From Xiphydria camelus (Eukaryota > Arthropoda > Insecta > Hymenoptera > Xiphydriidae): 64,000 nucleotides of DNA. The position numbers were made by a program, and so were the translations under genes. The notes beneath the pieces are model-generated. The model did no database searches. It was not told the origin of the DNA and saw nothing but the letters and a program-made list of their open reading frames with translations. The stretch covers positions 18,631,342-18,695,341 of the forward strand of contig OY783195.1 of the NCBI GenBank assembly GCA_963678675.1. The letters are read 5' to 3'. Positions within the stretch are counted from its first letter, which is position 1, and each line of letters begins with the position of its first letter. Of the stretch, positions 1-10,959 are shown in pieces.

Positions 1-494
1 TTGATTTATTAAAGGTCAATTACGTTACAATAAATTTTCGAAATGATTTCCATTGATTTTTCGAACTTTTTCAAATGTTGTTCTTGAAATTCTGCGATAT
101 TCTTGCGTAATTCTCTGTTTCAGTTGGTTAATGCTTGCTGGTTGAGTTTGAAAAACAACAGATTTCAGATGTCTCCATATAAGAAGAAATCGCAGAGAGT
201 AAGATCAGGTAATGGAAATCACTTCGAAAATGTATTGTAACATAATTGACCTTTAATCAATAAATTGACAAAACTTACTTCTAGCAGTTTCTTTCTCGAT
301 TTACGCGAAAACTACTCATCGAAAGTAGGGGACCCCCAACTACCCCCCCCCCCCACCCCAAGGGGATTGGAGTGGGTGCGTCTCCGATTATGTCATTTTT
401 GTTCCCCCTCTCCACTGCCGAAACTGTATTTTTTAAGAAAATCTCTGTAACTTTCTGAGATATTGGGGTGGCAAGTTTTCAAAATGTCACCCTG
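1..494. mobile_element. Tc1/mariner-type foldback element, left end cut by the window
   Basis: Bases 1-56 and about 207-262 are inverted copies of each other, with transposase-coding sequence between them. The right end reads GTCACCCTG followed by TA at 495-496, the usual end of TA-inserting elements in this window. The left terminus lies outside the window. The structure looks like a transposon 3' end joined to an inverted copy of its own tail. Confidence 0.6.
9..209 (-). pseudogene. Mariner-like transposase C-terminal fragment
   Basis: Read on the minus strand from 209, the frame gives PDLTLCDFFLYGDI, then a stop, NLLFFKLNQQALTN, a second stop, and a basic helical tail ending at a stop at 9-11. 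The opening matches the block (S)PDLTPxDFFLWG that precedes the last acidic catalytic residue in IS630/Tc1/mariner DD(34-37)D transposases. Only about 66 codons remain, with two in-frame stops, so it is non-functional. The N-terminal DNA-binding domain and the first two acidic residues are absent. The assignment to the superfamily is secure; the subfamily is not. Confidence 0.7.
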
Positions 495-651
495 TATATT
501 CATTTGACATCAACTCAAAAATGAATTTACTATAATATAGTAAAGTTTTCATCTGGAAAAATAGTGAATAAATATGAAAAATGAATAGTGTGTGAGAGAT
601 TTTTCTAGAAGTAAAATATATGATTCGGTCATAAAAAAAATAATTAAATTG

Positions 652-900
652 TCTGATATGATCTTGATTTGGCGGTGGTCTGGAAAAGCTAGTGAGACTT
701 ATGACGTGTCACGTGATCAGGATATCCCGACTTGGTCCTGATCTGGACACGATCAGAAAAAACTAGCGTGACATCGGATGTCACGTGATCAGGATATCCC
801 AATTTGATCCTGATCTGGATCTGGTCAGGAAAAACTAATTAGGAATTCCTTGTCGGGACCTGATCGGGTCCCAGCCATATGATCTGGTTGACCCAATGAA
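652..900. repeat. Degenerate tandem repeat, period about 72 bp
   Basis: The block TCACGTGATCAGGATATCCC occurs at about 708 and 780, each followed by a TCCTGATCTGGA...GATCAG...AAAAACTA segment. Weaker copies lie at 652-700 and 850-895. A diverged cousin (GGCCCTGATATAGATTG, then a CTAGTTAGGATTTC-like segment) appears at 5320-5450. No coding capacity is seen. Confidence 0.6.
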
Positions 901-1285
901 ATTTCTAGTCGGGTACATAATTATTTTTCCTCCTTTTCTGAACCTAGAGACCCTTAAAATAATTAAAGAATATTATTATACGTTATTTTTAATTTTATTA
1001 TATTCATTTATTTATGCACCAAACGTTACATTTCAGCTAAATTTTTTTTATTTTCACAAGCCTTTTCGTTTACAGACTCTTTGTTCTCATAACCATATTT
1101 TGCACAAAAATAATTAGACAATACACAATCTTTATGAAGTATTTAAGATTGCTAAAATACAGCAATCTTTATATTGCAAAAGAATATAAAACATATCAAT
1201 TACTAACTGAATCTTTTCTTGTACAATATTTTTCACCCGATGGGGTGAAACTAAATTAGGTTTTATACGTTATTTTATTAAAGCT

Positions 1286-1661
1286 ATGAGAGAAAGTCAT
1301 TGTATGCTTCCGGTATGTCACTGCATTGGTCAACACTTCGGTATCATTCAAGAAGTTCAAATTGTGGAGGTTTTTCAGGCCACAGGTGATCGATTCACTT
1401 ATGCTACCACGAAATGTCTATGCAAAGTTCAGGTGACCGACAATATTTTGGCTGTACCAGTACAATCCTTACACAGTGTGTGTGTCTTTATGAACATTGG
1501 AGACAATCAAGTATGTTGGCATACCGGTAAACGATGAAGAGTTGGAATATAAATTGAATACAAAATTTGGCCTACCGAAATACTGTGTATTCTCTATAGT
1601 TCTAATAATATGTGGATTAAAATTAATAAATAATAATGATTTATTATTTGTCGATGCCTAA
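1286..1661 (+). pseudogene. Unidentified ORF fragment, frameshifted
   Basis: An 83-codon ORF (1286-1537) begins MRESHCMLPVCHCIGQHFG and continues through alternating hydrophobic and polar residues with several cysteines. At about 1509 a shift of one base opens a second frame, KYVGIPVNDEELEYKLNTKF, which runs to a stop at 1659-1661. The two halves read as one protein. The style (a beta-rich stretch ending in VCVF...YVGIPV) resembles the C-terminal part of hypothetical proteins encoded by arthropod transposons, but I do not recognise the family and assign no function. No TIRs or promoter are visible around it. Confidence 0.35.
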
Positions 1662-4417
1662 GTTTTGAATGTAGTAGGTAATTCGTATAGTAAAAAATTT
1701 TTAGAAATAAAGTTTGGTTTCAGTGAAATTTAAATAGATTTTTTCATTCTTCTTCTAAAATATTCTTTTAGTAGTGTCAAAAAGGGAAAGCAGAAAGTGG
1801 GGAATACTCTTCTGATTACTTTGATTACGGTTTTATGTATTTTTAACAAAAAAAAAAGTTCAAGATTTATTAAATAAAGCGAAAAAATTATCATTCACTA
1901 CATCGTAGAGGAGTTATAGGTTTAATATATAGGTGGTATTTGCAAAAGGTAAAAGATGATTGCGGAAATTTAGGCTGAAAAGGCTGGTAGCAGGAGGTAG
2001 TAGGACCTCTAGGCGGCAAATCAGGAGTTGGAAAATAGAATGTAGGGTTTTCAGGAGGAACTTAGAATTATTTTAGATGTTCTAGGGAGGAATCAGGTTT
2101 TTTACTAATCGTACTTAACCCATAGTCCAGCTAACTATACCTATATACCTATATTACGTATAATCATACAATTGGGGAAAGAATACGTCAATCTATTTAG
2201 GATAACCTTTCTAATATATTAAGTAATCAGATGCCATATTGCTACATCAAACATACTCTGTTAGCAATACTTTGACTGCTAACATAGCAATGCTTTATAT
2301 CAAACTCAACTAACAGAATTACTGTAATAAAAATATTTTTAGGGGGGAATGGCTAGAAAGTCTCAGCCAGAAATGTATTGCTGTTAAAACTAAAGATTTT
2401 TTTCAGTGTAGTTTTTATTATGAATGATAATCGATGTTAATCATAGATTTCTTAATTCTAATTCTGAATTCATAAGCAAATTGTAAATAGCACGTTAAGT
2501 TTTTGAGAATGACAATGTTAAAAACCGCTAAAACGTGATTCTTATGATTTCGAATCCATTTTTCTCATAAACGTAACATGCTAGAGTGGAACGGAAAAAA
2601 ATATTTGGAATCGATCACCCGCGATTTATACCATCCGATTGATTTTTTCCTAATGATAGAGAAAGGTCTCATTTTGTATACCAGTGTTATTTCTCTTCAG
2701 TATAAATTCCATTACTCTTAAACAAAAGTCAATTTCGGGTCATAAAACTGAACCGAATGCAGTACAGAATCTATATTCTCTGGTCATTTTTATGGAAGAA
2801 CTACTCAAAAAACTATTATTACGTCCTGAGGCACGGCTAGTAAATCGTAGAAATACTTACGTACACATTTCATAATGAATAATTAGATCCACGAGGCTAA
2901 CGCCACACGTAGGGTATATTGGAAATAGGGAAAAGTAGCCGAATTTGGACTGGTGTTGGACCACTCCTGCATTTAGAACTGTTACTGCTCTACCAGTTAT
3001 GAATATGGTAGGGTAGAGTACTGAATAACCGATCGAGTAACCAAAGCAAAGATATGAGAGTAAGGAGAACCTGAATAATCGAATGCTCAGAAAATACAGG
3101 TTCTGCTATTACTTAAAGAACTGACATAAAATGAAAACCTTTTAAATCCATTTGTTCACACGTGAAATTCAACGCCCACTTTAAAAAAGTAGGTATATGA
3201 AACAGGAAGTCGCTCTTCTAAAGAACCAGAATCGCAAAATACTAATTTCAATCGCATCGATATAACAGTTATTCTTGTCAATATTACATGAATTCTGCAT
3301 TTTGCCGTTCGAAGGCATAGCATTCAAATCAAGCTTGATACCGAAGAACAATAAAGTAGTTTTATTTTAAAAAATTCGATCTTTCGTGTATCCGCACCCT
3401 TAATTATCACGAGCAAGAAAGAAAGATCACGCAGTGCAGCTTTATTTCTAATTGCGAAAATGAAAAGCAGGTATTATAGAAGCAGGAATGATAACTATTT
3501 TTCCGAAGTTGGGTATAGAGAGTAAGAAAGTGTCATTCTACAGAACGTAAGACCAAACGGGCGAACGCGTCCTTCGGACGTATTCCTATTGGTTATCAGA
3601 AAGCAGTACTTTAGCCTGATCCGCGAAGCGCTTACGCTTTAATTGAGTTTGCGTAGCGCTCGAGCGCCCCGGCGCTTTGTAAGATGGTCTCCAGCCCAGA
3701 CCCAGATATAATCAGGGCCAAGTGCTGAGTAATGGGCGCAAATAAATAATACGTCATCGTGTGTGTGTGGCCCGAAGGGAATGTCGGGGATGGCGGCGTA
3801 GGGTCCGGGAGAGGATTTCCGCAGAAACAAGCCCCGGACAACATCGTTCACCCCTCTTGCCTCGCGTTGATATAATGAATATTAACTTGCCTTTCGGGGT
3901 CCTCTAATAAATAACTGAAGAAAGTTATATCCGCGCGCTCACACCTCGCACGTTATATCCTTGAAAGAGGGAATGAAATAAGGCATCGCGCGCGATTACA
4001 TTCTTCTTCACTTCAGAAGCCGTCGCGAGAAGTTTATTATGAACTCATCTTTTCCTATATCACCATTTTGATGCTGTCTAATAAAGCAATGACGCGACGG
4101 TCACGCTTCAAGGAAGTACATTGGCAAACGCCACCGTATAGACTTCGAATCCATTGGGAAACTGTACCCGCCAGATGCGTCGCCGATTTTGATCCGCTAC
4201 GGTGCAGGTGTTCTACAGGTATATCATTTTTATATTATAAAAAAGCGATTCGAAGATCGCGATGGGAATGTACATTTTTCTGATGCTAGAAAGAGCTTCG
4301 TTATATTTTGTTTTCAACTGATACTAAGATTTTACTCCAACTATTATACATTCAAGCATTCACAGCAATTACTAACAATTTAGCTGGGAAGCCTTATGAA
4401 CGGAGTCGGCCGAAAAT
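1662..4417. other. No gene recognised
   Basis: AT-rich sequence with short open frames only. A GC-richer patch at 3540-3900 holds shadow ORFs on the minus strand, but they lack recognisable motifs. No repeat ends were found. Confidence 0.5.
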
Positions 4418-4420
4418 ATA

Positions 4421-5071
4421 CAGGGTGAGTCACCAGTTATTGCCACCTAGAATAACTCCGAAAGTATAATAGTAGTAGAAAAGTTTTTGAATCAAAAGTT
4501 GCATGGGACAACGGGGGCTGTATTGTGATGTTAGTTTTTTGTTGCTAGGTGGAGTCGCTTCAGAGATTTGAAGGTTAACTTTGTTGTTTTAAATAGGGTG
4601 GTATATTTTGGTACTTATTTTCTGATAGCGGCTATCGAGACGAATCCAATGATATGCAACATTAAGGTCTTTGAAGGTCAACGAAGGTCAAAAAGTTAAA
4701 ATGAACTTACATTTACGGAAGGTGTTCGAAGTGATAACTATTGGTATCAAAAAATGCACTGCTTTTATATCTTCCGTAAATGTAAGTTCATTTTAACTTT
4801 TTGACCTTCGTTGACCTTCAAAGACCTTAATGTTGCATATCATTGGATTCGTCTCGATAGCCGCTATCAGAAAATAAGTACCAAAATATAGCACCCTATT
4901 TAAAACAACAAAGTTGACCTTCAAATCTCTGAAGCGACTCCAGCTAGCAACAAAAAACTAACATCATAATACAGCCCCCGTTGTCCCATGCAACTTTTGC
5001 TTCAAAAATTTTTCTACTACTATTATACTTTCGGAGTTATTCTAGGTGGCAATAACTGGTGACTCACCCTG
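4421..5071. mobile_element. Long-hairpin MITE, TA-flanked
   Basis: The element runs from CAGGGTGAGTCACC to GGTGACTCACCCTG, flanked on both sides by TATA. The two arms (about 4421-4722 and 4774-5071) are near-perfect inverted copies of about 300 bp with a spacer of about 50 bp (around 4722-4774). There is no coding sequence. TIR sequence and TA flanks point to the Tc1/mariner superfamily. Confidence 0.85.
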
Positions 5072-5075
5072 TATA

Positions 5076-6280
5076 TAGGGTGCCCCGCTGAAAAGGTTCG
5101 AATGGAGTGTAGATTAATTTCATCAATTTTTATGCTATCGACAAATAGCAGAACTACAATGATCGATGGGATAAATATTGATCAACTCGAGTTCTGGTTA
5201 ATATTTTTCCTGCCTACTAGTATAATCTTACCTTTCGTTGGTGAATATCTAAGTATTGACGAAATTAAGCAACATTCTGTACGAATCCGTGTGAAAAGTT
5301 CCCAATTTTAAATTGGGCCTAAACAGGAAAGCGCTAGATAGCACACGCTAGTTTGGCCCTGATATAGATTGAACTAGGAACTGTATGGCCTAGTTAGGAT
5401 TTCAGCAGAGACTTCCCGACTAGCCGTTAATCAGGGACTAATTGGAACCCAGCTATTTTCCAATCAATGAATTTATGAATTCGATTATGCAAGGTGGCGC
5501 TGTTGCCCCACATATACCTACTTGAACGTAAACATCGGTTCCGTACCACAGAGATATTGTATGTGTGATGATTTTGATAAATTGGAGGGTACTTTAAAAA
5601 ACCCGAAGGTAAGTACGATAAATATAATGAATGCTATTGTCATCTACTTCTAATTGTTATAACAATTTACTCTGATCTTTAATACCGATTATAACCTATC
5701 TTACTGATTTTTTTTGCCTTTTCTCGGTATATTGAGCTATTTTCAGAGTAGAGCACATATAGCGTTTTCGACATCCTGCACTGGAGTAGTAGCAGTGTAA
5801 AATTCGTGTTCGCGCGGGGCCATGTAGGGAAGGACGAGGTAATGCCGGTCACCTAATTATATATATATATATATATATTTGGAGTATAGAACGTCCGATA
5901 ATAGTACCACAAGTGGAGAACTTCGAAAGCATGAGAGAGAAGCATCATATCACGTTACCGACTCATTCTATTTAGTTGTATCGCTTAAAGAAACATGTGT
6001 TAACTTGAAATGTTTCTGATACAATTTTTTAATCATACATAATTGAAGGTAAGTATATTTACGAAGATAAGTATAAATACAAAGAGTATTTACTTTTTCT
6101 CCACGTCCATTCGGGTATGCATTTCTTTACTTTTAATGCGTTTAATTAATGTGCAGTCAAAGAATAGAAAACATGTTCCGTTTATAGATTAAGTTTTTCT
6201 AGAAGACCCCATTTGGGGAATGAAGGTAATTTTGACCAGCATTCCCCAATACTGTTTAAAATCCTTATTTTTGCTAATTA
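5076..6280. other. No gene recognised; short AT microsatellite
   Basis: Contains a diverged copy of the 652-900 repeat at 5320-5450 and an (AT)n run at about 5851-5878. Nothing else could be identified. Confidence 0.5.
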
Positions 6281-7567
6281 TTAAGAGGTTGCATTGAAAG
6301 CCGCTGTTTTCCTATAAATGGCTCTAACTCTACTTATGTCGTGCGCTACACTATGACTATTACTTCTTGTATCATTTTAAATTATGGACACTTCTCATTA
6401 AGATTCAGTCATTAAACTGCCATTTTTGGTTAATATAAGTCTATGTCTATAACCAAAGAAAATGAAACGCGACGAGTTGTTTTTTCGATGTGTAATTCTA
6501 CGCTACTTTGATTTAAAAAAAAGTTCTGCTGCAGTTCATCAATTACTTATGCAAACTTATACTGAATCTGCTCCATCAGAAACAGTTTATAGAGACTGGG
6601 TTCGTCGCTTCAAAAGTGGAAACTGTGATGTTCACGACAAACAACGGCTAGGTTAAACAAAGAAGTTCAAAGATGAACAGCTGTAAGCTCTATTGGAAGA
6701 AAACTCTACTCAAATGCTCAAAGAATTGGCTCAACAGCTTGAAGTCGATATGAATCTACAATTTCACAATGTTTACATGCCATGGGAAAGATTGAAAAAA
6801 AATGAAAGCGGCTGCCACATGAATTGACTGAAAATACCATTGCTAATCGTCTGAACATCTCGATTTCTTTACTTGCAAAGCATAACAAGGAAAGTTTTTA
6901 TGGCGTACCGTAACCAGTGATGAGAAATGGATCTATTTCGACAACCCAAAACACAAAAAGTCATGGGTTGATCCTGGCTAACAATCAAAGTCGATACCAA
7001 AACGAAACATCCACGGTCAAAAAATAATGCTTTCAATTTGATGGGATATGGAAGGTGTAGTTTATTATGAGCTGTTGAAACTGAATGAAACAATTACTGC
7101 CGAACGTTATCAACAACAATTGGAACGTTTAAATGAAAATTTGATGCAAAAACGACCATTAGTTGCACCGAATCGCCGAAAAGTGATTCTTCGTCACGAA
7201 AACGCTCGGCCTCATGTTGCTTGAGTCGTGAAAGAAACATCGATGGAGCATGAATGGGAAGTTCTCTTGCACCCAGCGTATTCTCCAGGCTTGGCCCCGA
7301 GTGATTATCATTTATTTACATCGATGCAACACGACTTAGAAGATGTACACTTCCATAATTACCAAGAAGTCAAAAATTGAGTTGCTGAGAGGATTAGCTC
7401 AAAAAGTAGACAATTCTTTCGTCGCAGAATTCAACTTCTGCCAGAAAATTGGGAAAAAATTATAGAATCCGAAGGCAAATACTTCGATTGAGGTATTCAC
7501 ACTTTTTATTACGACATAATGTTTTAAAAACAAGAAAAAGACAGCGGCTTTAAATGTAATCCCCCAA
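6281..7567 (+). mobile_element. Mariner element, 1.29 kb, full length but dead
   Basis: The ends are inverted repeats of about 26 bp: the left begins TTAAGAGGTTGCATTG, the right (reverse complement) TTGGGGGATTACATTT, and both continue with AAAGCCGCTGT. TA lies immediately outside each end (6279-6280 and 7568-7569). The length (1287 bp) matches a complete mariner. It carries one transposase reading frame, now degraded. Confidence 0.85.
6462..7491 (+). pseudogene. Mariner transposase pseudogene
   Basis: The frame opens MKRDELFFRCVILRYFDLKK and continues through the N-terminal helix-turn-helix region (about 64 residues: hQLLMQTYTESAPSETVYRDW, VRRFKSGNCDVHD). After a stop at 6654-6656, homology continues in shifting frames: WxTSDEKWIYFDN-like residues near 6920, HENARPHV near 7195-7220 carrying the second catalytic region, then YSPGLAPSDYHLF near 7277 leading to the third acidic residue (DD34D pattern), and a C-terminus FRRRIQLLPENWEKIIESEG before the TGA at 7489-7491. 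Several stops and frameshifts make it inactive. The overall length of about 345 codons matches mariner transposases. The subfamily may be mellifera-like, with low certainty. Confidence 0.85.
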
Positions 7568-7879
7568 TATTATGCATCATAAGCTCCAAAACCCGAGGGA
7601 GACTGAGCTGTTTTTAATAGCGTCACTTCTAACAGATTGAAGTGTAAAACTATGGCAGACGTACCATTTAACTGAACACGTTACTACTGCAGCATTAATT
7701 TTTATTGAAATAAGTATTTCTAAAACATTCTGAAGGTGGACAACAGATTTCGGAATAGTTGTTTAATTAAATTTTTTCTTCTTTATATTAAATATTTTTA
7801 CTATAAATTTAATGTAAGGGTTCACATCGAAAAGTGATCGAAAATTGAGTCCTGATCGAAAACTGGGTCTGTGATGGTA

Positions 7880-8584
7880 CAGGGTGCGGCAGTAAAACTT
7901 GCATTTTTTAAATAACTGTAAGAAATAAACGGTTACATTTTTTAAAACTTTATTGATACCATGTTAATCTACGTTAAAAAGCATTTAAGAAACATTATTC
8001 ATTGTTTAAAAATAACATTATTAAGATGTCGTCCATCTTGATTGATGCATTCTTGCAGGCGATGTCTAAAATTGTCCATTACATGACGGAGCATCTGCTG
8101 AGGGATTCTTTCGATTTCCTGACGGATTCTCGCTTTTTTTTGAAGTAATAAACGGCCCATGTGAGCATGAATCTCCTTAACGAAGTTTTCCCAAATCGGG
8201 TGATATTCCGGAACGAAGCGATTCCTTGGCCTCCCTGTTCACCCGACCTCACCACATGTGATTTTTTTTGTGGGGCTACCTAAAGAGCAAATTTTTCCAA
8301 GATCGGCCTCATACTCTTGAAGAACTGAAGGCGAGAATCCGTCAGCAAATCGAAAGAATCCCTCAGCAGATGCTCCGTCATGTAATGGACAATTTTAGAC
8401 ATCACCTGCAAGAATGTATCGATCGAGATGGACGACATCTTAATAATGTTATTTTTAAGCAATGAATAATGTTTCTTAAATGCTTTTTAACGTAGATTAA
8501 CATGGTGTCAATACAATTTTTAAAAATGCAACCGTTCATTTCTTACAGTTATTTCAAAAATGCAGGTTTGACTGCCACACCCTG
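7880..8584. mobile_element. Foldback derivative of a Tc1/mariner-type element
   Basis: Left end CAGGGTGCGGCAGTAAAACTTGC (TA before it at 7878-7879), right end GTTTGACTGCCACACCCTG. The arms 7880-8135 and 8323-8584 are inverted copies of about 255 bp, and each contains the same transposase C-terminal coding sequence and 3' tail. The right-hand TA flank is mutated. Confidence 0.8.
8222..8465 (+). pseudogene. Tc1/mariner-type transposase C-terminus
   Basis: The reading frame gives PWPPCSPDLTTCDFF, a one-base slip in a T-run near 8265, then WGYLKSKFFQDRPHTLEELK, followed by a basic helical C-terminus and a stop at 8463-8465. SPDLTxCDFFLWGYLK is the signature block before the final catalytic residue in this transposase superfamily. 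The same last ~30 codons (from about LRHVMDNFRH onward) are present again on the minus strand at about 8010-8126, in the other arm of the hairpin. The N-terminal two thirds are missing, so this is a relic. Confidence 0.8.
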
Positions 8585-8602
8585 TGCATATATTACAATA
8601 TA

Positions 8603-8815
8603 CAGAGTGGTCACGCGCAGGCTCCGACAGTCTATGGAGCTTATTCTAAATTTGCCACATACACAAACTAATTTGCGGCTCGGTTAGCCATCCATTTTGT
8701 GACTATAGTCAGCAATTAATTGAAGACCAAATTGCATAGATCACTATAGCTTCCCGTATGCGATAAACTCGTAAAAGGCTCCATTCACTCTCGGAGCCTG
8801 GGAGTGAACACCCTG
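8603..8815. mobile_element. MITE, 213 bp, TA-flanked
   Basis: Inverted ends CAGAGTGGTCACGCGCAGGC and GGGAGTGAACACCCTG share a CAGGCTCCGAGAG-type core, with TA at 8601-8602 and 8816-8817. There is no coding sequence. Confidence 0.7.
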
Positions 8816-9412
8816 TATAATATACACTGCATATTATCGAATTACATTATATTAATGTTTATAATTGAAAAATACTCCAGCCAGAATATGTAAAAGCAAC
8901 AATTTCTTCCAGCGCGGGCTTACTAAGTATCTACCATTTTGAACATTAGTGACCTGCTCTGGTATTATCAGTTATCATTTCAGTCTCGAACACTTTTGTT
9001 GCGTTTGAATATACCGTGCAGTAATTTGCAAAATGCGTGATATAGGAGGCGTGTGAAGAATTAATCGAAGAGTTATCACTCGCACTCTCGCATCTCCTAC
9101 CTCGCCCATCCTGAGAAACACTTGGTTACCTACCAAGGTACTACATTCGGATATCAATATTTTTTTGGGGATATACGATATGTGTTCTCGAAAAGAACTT
9201 ATTTTCCTTCGCAGACCAACGCTTACACGGAGAAGTTATTTGATGCTTTTAAATGATATTTTGTGTACTTTAAATTAAATCCGAATTGTCACAAGTATAA
9301 CTTCTCTTTTAGACTAACAAGGAAACAGTCCCAGGTGTACCTCGCCGATTTCGTTCATTCTGATATATGTTATTCTACACAAAAATGTAAGAGATACATA
9401 TTTTTTTATCTG

Positions 9413-9760
9413 CGGAAAAAAATTTCTAGGGGGTGAAATTAACACTCAAAGTTGACAGCTCCCAGGAGTGATTGCTGGTTTTCACATACTGGCAATTGGT
9501 CTTTTGAAATAAAACCAAGTGGATAATAATCTACATAAAAAATAATGAAAAATGCAATTTATTAGATTTCGTGAGGGTAATTATTAAAAAAAATTACCTT
9601 CACGAAATCTAATAAATTGCATTTTCGTCATTTTTTATATAGATTATTATCCACTTGGTTTTATTTCAAAAGATCAATTGCAAGCATATGATAACCAGCA
9701 ACTACTCCTGGGAGCTGTTAACTTTGAGGGTTAATTTCACCCCCTAGAAATGTTTTTTCC
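9413..9760. repeat. Foldback / hairpin, about 348 bp
   Basis: Near-perfect palindrome centred at about 9587. The outer ends are GGAAAAAAATTTCTAGGGGG and the complementary CCCCCTAGAAATG...TTCC; the arms are about 165 bp. Its left end overlaps the inner edge of the surrounding element's left TIR. Confidence 0.8.
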
Positions 9761-9951
9761 TCACTTATGCCCATTTCGAGGCCTTTTCCAGCCTATCTTT
9801 AGACCGCAAGATGGCGCTTTTCCGGCGTGACACCGACCGGGAGTCCACAGGGTGTTAAAAGATTGCTTAGTCCGAAGTGGATCCTTTTTCCAAACTGAGA
9901 ACGCAACGTGAAATGAGCCGTGCATACTTCTGTTTGTTTTGTTTTGAGAAA

Positions 9952-10396
9952 CTAGGGGGTTCCGCCCCTACTTGCTTCGCTCGTCAACCCCCAGGGGCTG
10001 TCGCCCCTGCGCCGCTGTTGCGGCGCTCCCCCAAGCTTTTGCAGCAGCATAACGTCATTGCTGTCTTCTCTGTTCAATACGTTGTCGTCGTCGTCCTCGT
10101 CGTCGTCGCCGTCCTCGTCGTCACCGTCCTCGTCGTCGCCGTCTTCGTCCTCGTCGTTGCCGTCCTCGACGTCGTCGTCCTCGTCGTCGTGGTCCTCGTT
10201 ATCGTCATCCTCGTCGTCGTCGTCGTCGTCGCCGTCCTCGACGTCGTCGTCGCCGTCCTCGTCGCCGTCCTCCTCCTCCTCCACCTCCTCCAACAACCGT
10301 CTGTGCTTCGCGCATCCGGTTCGAAGTCGCCGGGGTTTTTAGCTACACGGTTTTGTCCACGTATTTATTCGAAAACTATTTTATATAATAGAGAGA
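9952..10396 (-). mobile_element. Non-autonomous Helitron, 445 bp
   Basis: On the minus strand the 5' end is A|TCTCTCTATTATATAAAATAG (starting at 10396) and the 3' end is ...GGGGCGGAACCCCCTAG|T (ending at 9952), matching the Helitron rule of 5' TC, 3' CTRR with a hairpin just upstream, and insertion between A and T. There are no TIRs and no target-site duplication, as expected. The interior is filled by a trinucleotide array. No Rep/helicase is encoded. Its modules recur at 46898-47306. Confidence 0.8.
10075..10290. repeat. GTC/GCC trinucleotide array inside the Helitron
   Basis: About 215 bp of interrupted (GTC)n, (CTC)n and GCC triplets on the plus strand. It produces long open frames in every register (polyserine and polyvaline on plus, Asp/Glu-rich on minus), which are artefacts of the repeat rather than genes. 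Confidence 0.9.
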
Positions 10397-10420
10397 TGGG
10401 CATTCGTGAGAAAAAATAGT

Positions 10421-10689
10421 ATATCGTCGTTGTGGTTTACGAATATCTCCTATGTGCAAATAACCTAAGGAAGCGAAATTTTTACAAGAAGCGAAAAAAA
10501 TGTTCTTAATTTTATTAAAATCTAAATAGGTTTAATTTATTATTGAATGTTAAACATTTTAAAGGTTATGTGGCACATAGGTGATATTACCAAACAGTGC
10601 GGACCAACTTTCTGATACTAAATATAGTAAAATCGTAGAATCGGTAAAATGTGCACATATAGAAGATATTCCTAAACCAACGACGATAT
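10421..10689. repeat. MITE-like palindrome
   Basis: Outer inverted ends ATATCGTCGTTGTGGTTTA (10421) and AAACCAACGACGATAT (to 10689). A nested inverted pair lies at about 10448-10472 and 10565-10592. No coding sequence. Confidence 0.6.
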
Positions 10690-10706
10690 GTCATTCGGCT
10701 GAAAAA

Positions 10707-10812
10707 TCCTCGGATTTTTAAGACTGTGTTTAGGTCGTAGCACGAAGTATGGTGGGAGGACGAGGCTCGCCTCGTGCTACGACCTAATTAAACACAGTCT
10801 GATAAAACCTTG
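10707..10812. repeat. Short palindrome
   Basis: Inverted copies of AGACTGTGTTT..AGGTCGTAGCACGA lie on either side of a 25-bp loop. Confidence 0.65.
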
Positions 10813-10959
10813 GATTTCCGCCTCTAATGACGTAAGATACTATTCCGCAAGTAAAAAAAATACGTATCTCTCTGAGATTTTGATGTGTTATAAATAGAAT
10901 AACATACGAGTATATCAGAATGAACGAAATCGGTGAGGTACACTTGGGACGGTTTTTTT

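Larger units (their letters stand above)
9321..10958. mobile_element. Composite element with ~100-bp TIRs
   Basis: The left end (9321-9425) and the right end (10835-10958) are inverted copies. The shared stretch runs from GTCCCARGTGTACCTCRCCG through ATTTCGTTCATTCTGATATA, TGTTATTCTA, GAGATACRTATTTTTTTA and TGCGGAA. The interior holds a foldback (9413-9760), a Helitron (9952-10396) and two palindromes. No transposase is visible. I did not find a clear target-site duplication. Confidence 0.65.

Noticed and set aside
1205..1260. TTTCACCCGATGGGGTGAAA palindrome as a regulatory hairpin
   Set aside because: A single short palindrome without context; expected by chance in 64 kb and not linked to a gene.
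9877..10419. 180-residue ORF with long Val/Leu runs, and the 114-residue acidic ORF on the opposite strand
   Set aside because: Both are translations of the GTC/GCC trinucleotide array inside the Helitron; the frames run across the element's boundaries and show no domain.
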